From: Pseudorhodobacter sp. PARRP1
GTDB lineage: Bacteria > Pseudomonadota > Alphaproteobacteria > Rhodobacterales > Rhodobacteraceae
Direction: 5' to 3'
DNA length: 64,000 nt
NCBI GenBank assembly: GCA_002256245.1
Contig: NKIU01000001.1
Coordinates: forward strand, 796,232-860,231
The stretch's first letter is position 1; each line of letters begins with the position of its first letter. Position numbers and translations under genes: made by a program. The notes under the pieces are model-generated. The model was not told the DNA's origin and ran no database searches. It was given only the letters and a program-made list of their open reading frames with translations. This document shows positions 35,110 through 43,561 of the stretch, one piece after another.

Positions 35110-36452
35110 TGCGCGGCCTCCTTCGTGGTCAGCCATCCGGTGACGGCCTGATCGCGGTTAAACACCAGCTTTGCGGCGGCCATCACGTCTTCGGGGGTGA
35201 CGGCTTGCAGCACGTCGGGCCAGTCCTGCACATCCTGCACCGAAAGCCCGACCGCCAGCGCCTCGCCATAGGTGCGCGCCAAACCGCCTGCGCTGTCGCG
35301 GGCATAGATTTGCCCCGCGCGGATTTGCGTTTTGATGCGGGCGAAGTCCTGCGGGTTCACGCCGTCTTGCATGAATTTCGAAATCGCCTTGTCCATCGCC
35401 GCCTCGGCATCGGCCAAAGACACGCCCTCGGCAGGCACCACGACAAGGCCAAAGGTCTGCGGATCAACCGAAACCCCGTCATAATAGGCCGAGGAATACA
35501 CCGCCGTCTGGCTGTCAAACTGCAAGGCCTTGGTCAGCACCGAGGTCGTGCCCGAGCCGCCCAAAAGGTCGGCCAACACCGCCAAAGCCGCCGCCTGTTT
35601 CTGATCGCCGGGGTTGCGCTCGGGTGCCATGTAGCTGCGCGCGACGTAAGGTTGGGCCACGCGTTCATCGGCCAGCACAAGGCGGCGTTCGGCCAGTTGC
35701 GGCGGCTCTTGCGGGCGGGCGCGCGGCTTGATCTTGTCGGAAGGCGGCAGCGGGCCATAGTATTTCTTTGCCAAGGCCAGCACGTCGTCGGGCTTCACAT
35801 CACCCGCAACGATCAGGATCGCGTTGTTGGGCGCATAGTAGGCGCGGTAAAAGTTGATCGCATCGTCGCGCGTCAGGCCGGCGATTTCCGCGCGCCAACC
35901 GATCACCGGGATGCCGTAGGGGTGGTTGAGATACTGCGCCGCCGACATCTGTTCCTGCAACAAACTGCCCGGATCGCTATCGGTGCGCTGGCCGCGTTCT
36001 TCCAGAATGACCTGACGCTCGGTCGTCACATCCTCTTCGGACATGTTCAGATTGACCATGCGGTCGGATTCCATCTGCATCATCAGCTCTAGCCGATCTG
36101 CCGCAACCCGTTGGAAATAGGCGGTATAGTCCTGTGTCGTAAAGGCGTTGTCGGTGCCGCCCTGCTTTTCGACCGTCGCAGAAAACTCTCCCGACGGCAC
36201 TTTTTCAGTGCCCTTGAACATCAGATGTTCAAAGAAATGCGCGATACCGGAATGGCCTGCCACCTCATCGGCGCGCCCGATCTTGTACCAGACCATCTGC
36301 GTGACAACCGGAGCACGGTGATCTTCGATCACCACAACTTGCAGGCCGTTGTCGAGCGTGAAACTGCTGACTGTATCAGCACTTGCGGGCAAAGACAGGG
36401 CGAGAAGGCCAAACAGACTGCGGCCAATACTGCGGCCAAACGTGCGAAACAT
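35106..36452 (-). CDS. M16 zinc peptidase, active subunit
   Basis: A 448-residue periplasmic M16 peptidase. The signal ends near LPASA; the zinc motif is HFFEH (His72, Glu75, His76), followed by FTTQDYTAYFQRV and ERQVILEERGQR, which supplies the third ligand region. The start has GGAGG nine bases upstream. It degrades or processes peptides in the envelope together with the downstream inactive partner. Confidence 0.92.
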   Translation of the reverse strand: MFRTFGRSIGRSLFGLLALSLPASADTVSSFTLDNGLQVVVIEDHRAPVVTQMVWYKIGRADEVAGHSGIAHFFEHLMFKGTEKVPSGEFSATVEKQGGTDNAFTTQDYTAYFQRVAADRLELMMQMESDRMVNLNMSEEDVTTERQVILEERGQRTDSDPGSLLQEQMSAAQYLNHPYGIPVIGWRAEIAGLTRDDAINFYRAYYAPNNAILIVAGDVKPDDVLALAKKYYGPLPPSDKIKPRARPQEPPQLAERRLVLADERVAQPYVARSYMAPERNPGDQKQAAALAVLADLLGGSGTTSVLTKALQFDSQTAVYSSAYYDGVSVDPQTFGLVVVPAEGVSLADAEAAMDKAISKFMQDGVNPQDFARIKTQIRAGQIYARDSAGGLARTYGEALAVGLSVQDVQDWPDVLQAVTPEDVMAAAKLVFNRDQAVTGWLTTKEAAQ

Positions 36453-36529
36453 CGCGGTCCTCCGTGGATTACAGCGTGCACGCTAACCGCAATGCCGCAC
36501 CTGCGAAAGCCGGGGCAACGCTGTTGTGA

Positions 36530-37051
36530 TCACTCGCCCTTTTTGCGCGGCGGAGCAGAGGGGGTGCGTGCGCCTGCGGCCCGCCAACGGGCGAGTTCGG
36601 CGTGCTGATCCAGCGACATGCGCGCATAGGCCTTGTAATAGACGTTCATGTTGAACAACCGCTCCAACGGGCGACCGTTGTGCTTTTTGCGGAAATCCAG
36701 ATCTTCTGCGGCCAAGGTCTGACGAATGCCGGGCGTTACGCCCTGACGGGTGGCGTAATTGTAAAGACCCGCGTCACTGATACCGCTGTTTGACGGAGCA
36801 GCCCCACCAAGTGCGGCAATCGCATCGCCTTGCGGGTTCTGATCGGTCAGGTTCGCCCCGCCCGGAGTGGGCGCCGGAAGTTTGGCCAAAGAGGTTGGCA
36901 GTTCCAAGGCTTTCGGCGGCAGAATGGCGAATTCGTCCGGGCCATTGCTGTCCGAACGCAGGTTCATCAACTCTGGCGTTTTTTCGCTGCAAGCCGTCAG
37001 CGCCAACAACGCCGCGCCCGCGATTGCGAAAACCACCCGTGCTGATCGCAT
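36530..37051 (-). CDS. DUF3035 lipoprotein
   Basis: A 173-residue DUF3035 protein with a lipoprotein signal (LLALTACSEKTPE). NGPDEFAILPPKALELPTSLAKLPAPTPGG is the family core. It is restricted largely to Rhodobacterales and has no known function; its constant place between lspA and M16 peptidase genes suggests an envelope role. I start at ATG 37051, ten bases after GGAGG. Confidence 0.87.
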   Translation of the reverse strand: MRSARVVFAIAGAALLALTACSEKTPELMNLRSDSNGPDEFAILPPKALELPTSLAKLPAPTPGGANLTDQNPQGDAIAALGGAAPSNSGISDAGLYNYATRQGVTPGIRQTLAAEDLDFRKKHNGRPLERLFNMNVYYKAYARMSLDQHAELARWRAAGARTPSAPPRKKGE

Positions 37052-37107
37052 ATTGCCGCCTCCACCAAGCCTTACCAACGTCGTCTTAGCCTATGATCCC
37101 GCCCGCG

Positions 37108-37605
37108 TCACGGGGTCTTTCGGGCCTTGCGCGGCTTGGGCTTGCCCGATTTGCCGCTGAACAGCACCAAACCGATGGCTCCGGCAAAGATTGCGATGTC
37201 GGCGATGTTGAACGAATAGGGGTTTTCATAGCCACAGCACGACATGGTGAGGAAATCTGCGACATAGCCGTAGGCAATCCGGTCCACCACATTGCCCAAA
37301 GCGCCGCCGATCAGCAGCCCACCCGCGATCATTGACCAGCGGCCGGCCTGCTCGCGCCGCAGCCACACCAAGACCCATGCCGATATCGCAACCGCCACGG
37401 CAATCAGCACCCAGCGCATGAATTCGGCGCTGTTGGCAAACAGCCCGAAATTCACGCCGCGATTCTCGGCCCAGCGGAAATTCAGCAGCGGGTCCAGCAC
37501 TTCGATCTCGCCACGTTCGCGGATCGACAGCAGGCGGATCACGCCCAGTTTACTTAGCTGATCCAGCAGAAAGACGATAATCGCCGTGATGGAAAGCGTG
37601 CGCAT
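37108..37605 (-). CDS. lspA: Lipoprotein signal peptidase (signal peptidase II)
   Basis: A 165-residue integral membrane aspartic protease with four hydrophobic segments. Motifs: FLLDQLSKL, FRWAENRGVNFGLF, GGALGNVVDR (Asp108) and VADFL (Asp117), the two catalytic aspartates. It cleaves the signal peptide of diacylglyceryl-prolipoproteins such as the DUF3035 protein encoded next. It starts one base after the purH stop. Confidence 0.94.
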   Translation of the reverse strand: MRTLSITAIIVFLLDQLSKLGVIRLLSIRERGEIEVLDPLLNFRWAENRGVNFGLFANSAEFMRWVLIAVAVAISAWVLVWLRREQAGRWSMIAGGLLIGGALGNVVDRIAYGYVADFLTMSCCGYENPYSFNIADIAIFAGAIGLVLFSGKSGKPKPRKARKTP

Positions 37606-37606
37606 G

Positions 37607-39193
37607 TCAGTGCCGGAAATGCCGCTGATCGGTGAACACCATCGCCAGACCCGCAGCATCGGCGGCAGCAATCACCTCATCATCGCGCATCGAGCCACCG
37701 GGTTGGATGATCGCCGTGGCCCCCGCCTCTGCCGCAGCCAGCAGACCATCGGCAAACGGGAAGAACGCATCCGACGCCACGACCGACCCGATGGTCGGGC
37801 TTTGGGGCAGGCTTAGCACATCCGCCATATCGCCCGCCTTACGCGCGGCAATGCGGGTCGAATCAATCCGGCTCATCTGCCCTGCCCCCACGCCCACGGT
37901 TGCGCCATCCTTGACGTAAACGATGGCGTTCGATTTCACATGCTTGGCAACTTTCCACGCAAACAGCAGATCGGCAAGTTCCGCCTCGGTCGGCGCGCGT
38001 TTTGTCACCACTTTCAGATCGGCGGCGGTGATGCTGTCCACGTCGCGGTCTTGCACCAGAAAGCCCCCCGCCACCTGTTTGAACGCAAGCGATTTCTCAG
38101 CCGGATCGGGCAGGCCCTTGGTGGTCAGCAGACGCAGATTTTTCTTGGCGGCAAAGATCGCTTTCGCTTCATCGCTCGCCCCCGGCGCGATCACCACCTC
38201 GGTGAAAATCTTCACGATTTCTTCGGCGGTCTCGGCATCAAGTGGCTGGTTCAGCGCGACAATTCCGCCAAAGGCACTGGTCTGATCGCAGGCATAGGCG
38301 CGCAGATACGCCTCTTTCAACGTTGCCGCCTTGCCTACACCGCAAGGGTTGGCGTGTTTGATGATCGCACAGGCAGGCCCCGCACCCGCAAACTCGGCCA
38401 CCAGTTCAAACGCCGCATCGGTGTCGTTGATGTTGTTGTAGGACAACTCCTTGCCCTGCCACTGCTTCGCCGTCGCCACACCCTCGCGCTTACTGCCATC
38501 GGTATAGAACGCCGCCGCCTGATGCGGGTTTTCGCCATAGCGCAGCCCCTGCGCCAGCACCCCGCCAAAGGATTTCGACCGGGTAAAGGGTTGCCCCAAC
38601 TGCCCCGAAAGCCACCCCGATACCGCCGTGTCATAGGCCGCCGTCCGCGCATACGCCGCCAGCGCCAACTTTTGCCGGAAAGCCAGAGACGTGGCCCCGT
38701 CATGCGCCTTCATCTGGTCAATCAACCCGGCATAGTCGGCGGGATCGGTAACAACGGTGACAAAGCGGTGGTTCTTGGACGCCGCGCGAATCATCGCAGG
38801 CCCGCCAATGTCGATATTTTCGATGCAAGTGTCGTGATCAGCACCCTTGGCCACGGTTTCTTCAAACGGGTAAAGGTTGACGATCAGCAGATCAATCGGT
38901 TCGATCCCATGCGCCGCCATAGCCAGCAGATGCTCGTCATCATCGCGCAGCGCCAACAAAGCCCCATGCACATTGGGGTGCAAGGTCTTGACGCGGCCAT
39001 CCATCATCTCGGGAAAACCAGTCACATCAGACACATCGCGCACCGTCAGCCCCGCCGTGCGCAACATGCCAGAGGTTCCGCCAGTGGAAATCAACTCCAC
39101 CCCCTGTGCCGCCAGCGCGCGGGCAAGGTCCAAAAGGCCGGACTTGTCGGATACGGAAATCAGCGCGCGGCCGATGGGAACAAGATTGGTCAT
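37607..39193 (-). CDS. purH: Bifunctional AICAR transformylase/IMP cyclohydrolase
   Basis: A 528-residue PurH, full length. The N-terminal IMP cyclohydrolase ([45 protein letters not shown]) is followed by the transformylase domain ([49 protein letters not shown]). It carries out the last two steps of IMP synthesis. Fifteen bases separate it from the heparinase-like gene upstream. Confidence 0.97.
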   Translation of the reverse strand: MTNLVPIGRALISVSDKSGLLDLARALAAQGVELISTGGTSGMLRTAGLTVRDVSDVTGFPEMMDGRVKTLHPNVHGALLALRDDDEHLLAMAAHGIEPIDLLIVNLYPFEETVAKGADHDTCIENIDIGGPAMIRAASKNHRFVTVVTDPADYAGLIDQMKAHDGATSLAFRQKLALAAYARTAAYDTAVSGWLSGQLGQPFTRSKSFGGVLAQGLRYGENPHQAAAFYTDGSKREGVATAKQWQGKELSYNNINDTDAAFELVAEFAGAGPACAIIKHANPCGVGKAATLKEAYLRAYACDQTSAFGGIVALNQPLDAETAEEIVKIFTEVVIAPGASDEAKAIFAAKKNLRLLTTKGLPDPAEKSLAFKQVAGGFLVQDRDVDSITAADLKVVTKRAPTEAELADLLFAWKVAKHVKSNAIVYVKDGATVGVGAGQMSRIDSTRIAARKAGDMADVLSLPQSPTIGSVVASDAFFPFADGLLAAAEAGATAIIQPGGSMRDDEVIAAADAAGLAMVFTDQRHFRH

Positions 39194-39208
39194 GTCAGCC
39201 CCTTTTGC

Positions 39209-40948
39209 TCAGATCGGCACCGGCATCTCATCGCGGTCCAGATCCCGGATGGCCAGCGGAGTATCCTGTGCTTTCGCCAAGGTCCAGCCGATCTGCGTCT
39301 CAAGCTCCATCGCGCGCGCGGAAAGGACGATCTGCCGCGTTGAACGCGGCCTCAAGCGACCTTTTTCCAGAAAAACCGAAGGCTCCAGCGTCAGCGTAGC
39401 GGCGCCATCATGGCGGAACACCCATATTTCGCCGCTTTTCAAGGCGAGTGAGACGGCAGAGCCGCCCATATCCAGCGCCGCATCGACATCCGGGTGCAGA
39501 TGGAATCGCACGCTGAACGCCGCCCCTTGCAACTGCGCCTCGTTCATCCAACGCTCAAACCGAGCCCGCTCGGCCTTGCTGCGCGCGATAAGCGCATCCA
39601 TCCCCGCCAGCTTACGACCGTCCTTGGTCAGCAACAACTCGCGCGCATGGGTCAGCCCGTGGGTGGCCGACCAGCCCGAATGCGCCATGTAAAGATGCAG
39701 CCCATCCGGCAACTGCCCCTGCCGCAGCGATGTGACCTGCGCGCGGTCCGCCAGCACCTGCTGCCCAAACCCCAACAGTGGCCCTGGCTTTAACCGGCTG
39801 GAAGAATACCCCTCCACCGCCAGCGTGGAATGCGAAGCCGTCGCCCGCCCCGCCTGCCGCCATTCGGTGCCAAACGGCGCACCCGAGCCGCAGTTCACGA
39901 TCACCGGCCGCCGCCCCGATGTCAGCTCAAACGCCCCGGTCGAGGCATGCGCCCACCCCCCCGCAGCCCCACCGGGCGGGCGGGCGGCATCGACGATCAC
40001 CGTTGTGCGGGCTTCCGCCAACCGCGCAAAGCCCATCGCCAGCCCCAGCCCCACGCTTGATCCCGGCTTCACCCCCGCGGCCGCCAGCGCCAGATCCAGC
40101 CGTCCCTCGACACCACGCCCACCACCGTGAAACCGCGCAAGCCCCCCATCGGCATGCCGCAGCGCGCGCAGGCTGGGCGCAATCCGCTCCAGCGCCGCCA
40201 CCAGCGCCGGCGGCGGCGTAAGGCCTGCCTCTGAAAGCGCCTGCTCGGCCCAGGTCAGCAGCGTGAAAACCTCCAGCAGTTCCTCGGGGTTGCGCGTCGG
40301 AATACCCCCCATGGCGTCAATCTCGCGCTCACATTCCAGCGCCAACGCCGCAACCGCAGGCCGAACCCGCGCCTCCATGCCCGTCAACGCAAGGCCCGCA
40401 TAGATCAACCCGGTCAGCGCCTCAAACCGTGGCAAACCGCTGGCTGCTTGCTGCCAACGCCGCGACAAAAACACCACCTGCGCCGACAGGCTGGTATAAT
40501 ATACCTCCGACTGCGCGCCACCGCGCCCCTGCAACAACAGCAGCGCATGGTTGATCCAGCGGATCAACCGCCGCCCGGTCAGATCGGGGCTCCACCCCGG
40601 CCCCTGCCCTGCGCCAAACCGCGCGATCCAGTCCCAGGTCCAGTCCTGCGCACGGCTGCGGGCCGCAAAGTCACCCAACGCCGCCAGATCATCCAGCCAC
40701 AAGAACCCCTGCACCTCAACCGGCGCGCCCGGATCATCCAGCGCCACATCCCAAATCGACCGACCCGGAGCCTCTACCAACTGCCCGGCAAACTGGAAAT
40801 TCCCCGCCACCAACTGCCGCCCGCGCGCATAAAGCCCGACCGAGCGCGGCTCTGGCTGCGAGACAAACCCGGTCGCAGCAGCAGCACGCCGCGCGCGCCA
40901 CATCGCCAGCCGATTGCCAAGGCCTGCCCTGCCGGGGTTGCGTGTCAT
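39209..40948 (-). CDS. Heparinase II/III family protein
   Basis: A 579-residue protein: an alpha/alpha-toroid N-terminal half with PDLTGRRLIRWINHALLLL, and a C-terminal beta domain with HASTGAFELTSGRRPVIVNCGSG and ATASHSTLAVEGYSSSRL. Relatives are polysaccharide lyases for acidic glycans. No signal peptide is seen. This gene commonly precedes purH in the family, which suggests a housekeeping cell-envelope role rather than scavenging. Confidence 0.85.
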   Translation of the reverse strand: MTRNPGRAGLGNRLAMWRARRAAAATGFVSQPEPRSVGLYARGRQLVAGNFQFAGQLVEAPGRSIWDVALDDPGAPVEVQGFLWLDDLAALGDFAARSRAQDWTWDWIARFGAGQGPGWSPDLTGRRLIRWINHALLLLQGRGGAQSEVYYTSLSAQVVFLSRRWQQAASGLPRFEALTGLIYAGLALTGMEARVRPAVAALALECEREIDAMGGIPTRNPEELLEVFTLLTWAEQALSEAGLTPPPALVAALERIAPSLRALRHADGGLARFHGGGRGVEGRLDLALAAAGVKPGSSVGLGLAMGFARLAEARTTVIVDAARPPGGAAGGWAHASTGAFELTSGRRPVIVNCGSGAPFGTEWRQAGRATASHSTLAVEGYSSSRLKPGPLLGFGQQVLADRAQVTSLRQGQLPDGLHLYMAHSGWSATHGLTHARELLLTKDGRKLAGMDALIARSKAERARFERWMNEAQLQGAAFSVRFHLHPDVDAALDMGGSAVSLALKSGEIWVFRHDGAATLTLEPSVFLEKGRLRPRSTRQIVLSARAMELETQIGWTLAKAQDTPLAIRDLDRDEMPVPI

Positions 40949-41045
40949 CGTGTTCCTGTAACCTGCCAGCCCGCTTGACGCGGATCATTGGCCCTCACCA
41001 TACCCGCAAGGCTGCAAAGTGTCACCCCGCAGCACCGCGCCCGGC

Positions 41046-41081
41046 TTCATCTTGGCAAAAATACTCCCCGCGGAGCGTTCC
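41046..41081 (-). repeat. Terminator-like dispersed repeat, copy 2
   Basis: These 36 bases, read on the minus strand, are identical to 377-412. The hairpin CTCCGCGGGGAG and TATTTTTG lie about 110 bases past the stop of the saccharopine dehydrogenase-like gene, in the right direction to terminate it. Confidence 0.8.
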
Positions 41082-41097
41082 ACCCTACCCACAAGCC

Positions 41098-41121
41098 AAA
41101 GGCCGGGCATCACACCCGGCC
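41098..41121 (-). terminator. Hairpin downstream of the saccharopine dehydrogenase-like gene
   Basis: GGCCGGG and CCCGGCC pair around CATCACA; on the minus strand the stem is followed by TTTGGCTTG. It is the middle one of three hairpins stacked between 41186 and 41046. Confidence 0.65.
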
Positions 41122-41138
41122 TTGCATCCCGCGCCAAA

Positions 41139-41186
41139 GCCGCCGCGTGCCCCCTCGATGGGGGCCAAGGCGGCACCCGGTTTCAG
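41139..41186 (-). repeat. Two-stem 3'-end hairpin element, copy 2
   Basis: Outer stem GCCGCC/GGCGGC (41139-41144, 41069-41074 plus 100 is not meant: the right arm is 41169-41174), inner stem GCCCCC/GGGGGC (41149-41154, 41160-41165), loop TCGAT. The inner stem differs from copy 1 in three base pairs, each compensated on the other side. Confidence 0.7.
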
Positions 41187-41187
41187 G

Positions 41188-42324
41188 TCAGTGCTGCACG
41201 CGTTCCATATACTGCGCAAGGCCGCGCACCTGCCCCAGCCAGCTGTCCAGCAGTTTTGGATCATGCGGCGCGCCATGCACACCCACCGCAATCTCGCGCT
41301 TCATCACCGATTCCACCGCGAAACTGACAGGCGTTGACACCAGCCGCGCCATCGCCGATCCACGCGCATCGCCCCAGGCATCCATCGCCCAGGTCTCGTG
41401 GAACACCGGGCGGCCATCACGTTCGGCCTTCAGCGACACGAACAGAATCACCCGGTCCGGCTCTCCGGGCGCATAAGAGTTTTCCGCCACAAACTGCGCC
41501 GCCATTTCCGCCAAACGCGCATCGCCGCTCGGGCCTTCCAGCGTTTCAATCTCGCGGAACACCGGGGTCCAGGCCTCTTGCCAACCGTTCAACCGAATGG
41601 TGCCGCGCACGAAATCCTTGACCTTCCAGTCAGGGTCAAAGCGGTAATCTTCCATGAACGGATAGCTGTCGCGGTTCGGATACACCTCGAAACTCTCCGG
41701 CACCGGCAGCGGCGCGTCATAGCGGGTGATGGCATCCCAAGGCCGATTGACCCGCAACTCGGAAAAATTCCGCAACGACCGCGAGGGTGAGCGCAACGCC
41801 TTCAACACCCCCAGCGGCGCCCACGAAAACTTGTAGCGGAACGGGTTCGGGATCTTCGGCACACCACCGCAATAGCTGGTGAAAGACAAAACGTTATCAA
41901 TATGATAAGCTTTGGAGGCCCGATAGCGCGCCACCAGATCATGCGCCATCAGATGATCAATGCCGGGGTCCAGACCGACCTCGTTCACCGACACCAGCCC
42001 GGCCTCGCGGAACGCGCCATCCAGCGCCTTCATTTCCGGCGCGATGTAGGAAGACGACACGAAATGCGCGCCCTTCTCAAGGCAGGTCTTGGCGATGGCC
42101 ACATGCTGATCGGCGGGCAGCATCGAAATCGCAATGTCGCCCGGCTGCAAGGCCGCCGCCAAAGCTTCAAGGCTATAGGCGCGAATATCCGCGCCCAGAT
42201 CGCCCACGGCTTCCTGTGCCTTTTCCACCGTGCGGTTCCACACCACAACCTTGTGGCCGTTTTCAATCAGCCGCCGCAGACCGGGGGCCGACGAAAGGCC
42301 GGTGCCGCACCAATGAATAGTCAT
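41188..42324 (-). CDS. Saccharopine dehydrogenase family protein (glutamate-forming type)
   Basis: A 378-residue protein with a Rossmann start (MTIHWCGTGLSSAPGLRRLIENGHKVVVWNR) and SYIAPEMKALDGAFREAGLVSVNEVGLDPGIDHLMAHDL, the signature of saccharopine reductase/LYS9-like enzymes. It would interconvert saccharopine and aminoadipate semialdehyde plus glutamate. The start follows AAGGGGAGAG. It lies 13 bases after the lysine-forming partner gene, so the two should act together, probably in lysine breakdown because dapB is present. Confidence 0.85.
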   Translation of the reverse strand: MTIHWCGTGLSSAPGLRRLIENGHKVVVWNRTVEKAQEAVGDLGADIRAYSLEALAAALQPGDIAISMLPADQHVAIAKTCLEKGAHFVSSSYIAPEMKALDGAFREAGLVSVNEVGLDPGIDHLMAHDLVARYRASKAYHIDNVLSFTSYCGGVPKIPNPFRYKFSWAPLGVLKALRSPSRSLRNFSELRVNRPWDAITRYDAPLPVPESFEVYPNRDSYPFMEDYRFDPDWKVKDFVRGTIRLNGWQEAWTPVFREIETLEGPSGDARLAEMAAQFVAENSYAPGEPDRVILFVSLKAERDGRPVFHETWAMDAWGDARGSAMARLVSTPVSFAVESVMKREIAVGVHGAPHDPKLLDSWLGQVRGLAQYMERVQH

Positions 42325-42337
42325 GTTCTCTCTCCCC

Positions 42338-43390
42338 TTACAGGCCGGCAGTGTGGCGGGCATATTCCGCCGCCGCACGCCCCCAAACGCCAGAATTCAG
42401 ATCGCCCAACGTCGCCAGCGATGGCAACAGTTGGGCTGCATAATCTTCGCTGCTTTCCACCGGCAGCAAGGACGGCAGGTTATCAATCGCCGTCACATCC
42501 AGCACCGGGTTTTCCGCCACCCGGAGCGCGGGCGCGTCCCATTCGGTCACCCGGTCATACACCTTGATCGGCGAGAAATCCGAGGTCGGATCGCAGGCGA
42601 TATCGCCGATCACCGTCAGCTTGCGCGCGGTGTCGTCTTTGGCACTGGCGGGCACGAACACCGGGCAACCGGGGCTGGCGAGAATGCAGTTCAGAAAAAT
42701 CTCATGCTGCAACACCTCTGGGAACGGCCCGCCGCTGGCGGTTTCGGCCATGTCCCATTTCGTCACCGCCACCCCCATCGCCGCACAAAGGTCGGATGCG
42801 CCGGTGCCAACCCGGCCATTCGCCCCGATAACGATGGCGCGCGGCGGGGTCATGCCCTTGATTTCATGGGCAAGATCAGCCAGCAAAGCCGCCTTGCCGG
42901 GATATTTCGCCACCGGTCCCGCAATACCGCCGCGCTGCTGTGCGGCCCAGCATTTCAACGAAACCGCAGCCCCTGCATAGCCTGCCCAATACCCAAACGC
43001 CGCCACCCGGCGACCGGACTCATTCACCAGATATTCCAGATCATACAGCGTGCCGCCGCCCGCCTTGAAGCGTTTCAGCAAGACCTGCCCCGCGGGCTGG
43101 TCCTTATAGGCGTGGCCGAACATGATATGGCGATGGGTCAGCGGCGTGCCGTCCTCTGGCAACTCCTTCAACCCGAAGATGATCGCATCGGCGGGCGCCT
43201 GCGGCCACAGATTTTCCGCCGCAATCTCGCACCCAGCCGCGCGGTAGCCCTCAATACCAATCGCGCGGACCGAGCTTTGCTCAACCGTCACCCGGATGCC
43301 AGCCTTGATCAGCGCCGCAGCCCCCTCCGGCGTCAGGCCGACGCGTTCTTCATTCGGGCGCTGCTCTGCCCGGACCCACAGATGCGTCAT
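42338..43390 (-). CDS. Saccharopine dehydrogenase (lysine-forming type)
   Basis: A 350-residue LYS1-like enzyme: WVRAEQRPNEERVGLTPEGAAALIKAGIRVTVEQSSVRAI, IFGLKELPEDGTPLTHRHIMFGHAYKDQ, YDLEYLVNESGRRVAAFGYWAGY. It catalyses the NAD-dependent exchange between saccharopine and lysine plus 2-oxoglutarate. ATG 43390 begins the family-like text; an 18-residue upstream extension does not. It is divergent from the SGNH/GH gene with 171 bases between. Confidence 0.87.
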   Translation of the reverse strand: MTHLWVRAEQRPNEERVGLTPEGAAALIKAGIRVTVEQSSVRAIGIEGYRAAGCEIAAENLWPQAPADAIIFGLKELPEDGTPLTHRHIMFGHAYKDQPAGQVLLKRFKAGGGTLYDLEYLVNESGRRVAAFGYWAGYAGAAVSLKCWAAQQRGGIAGPVAKYPGKAALLADLAHEIKGMTPPRAIVIGANGRVGTGASDLCAAMGVAVTKWDMAETASGGPFPEVLQHEIFLNCILASPGCPVFVPASAKDDTARKLTVIGDIACDPTSDFSPIKVYDRVTEWDAPALRVAENPVLDVTAIDNLPSLLPVESSEDYAAQLLPSLATLGDLNSGVWGRAAAEYARHTAGL

Positions 43391-43561
43391 GCCAATCCCC
43401 TGCGCTGTTGCCGTTTGGCGGCTGAATACCAGATCGCAGGCCAAGAAACAGGGGGCGCGAGGCCCCGCGCCCGAATTTCGCCCAAACTGCGACGTAGGGA
43501 ACGTGGCAAGGCGGCGACATTCCGGCTATCGTCGCAGCCAAGTTGTGCAAAGAGGCGTGCC

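Noticed and set aside
42323-43561. A 413-codon open extension upstream of the SGNH/GH-A gene
   Set aside because: It lies opposite the lysine-forming saccharopine dehydrogenase gene and has no protein-like features; the ATG at 43562 has a good ribosome site.
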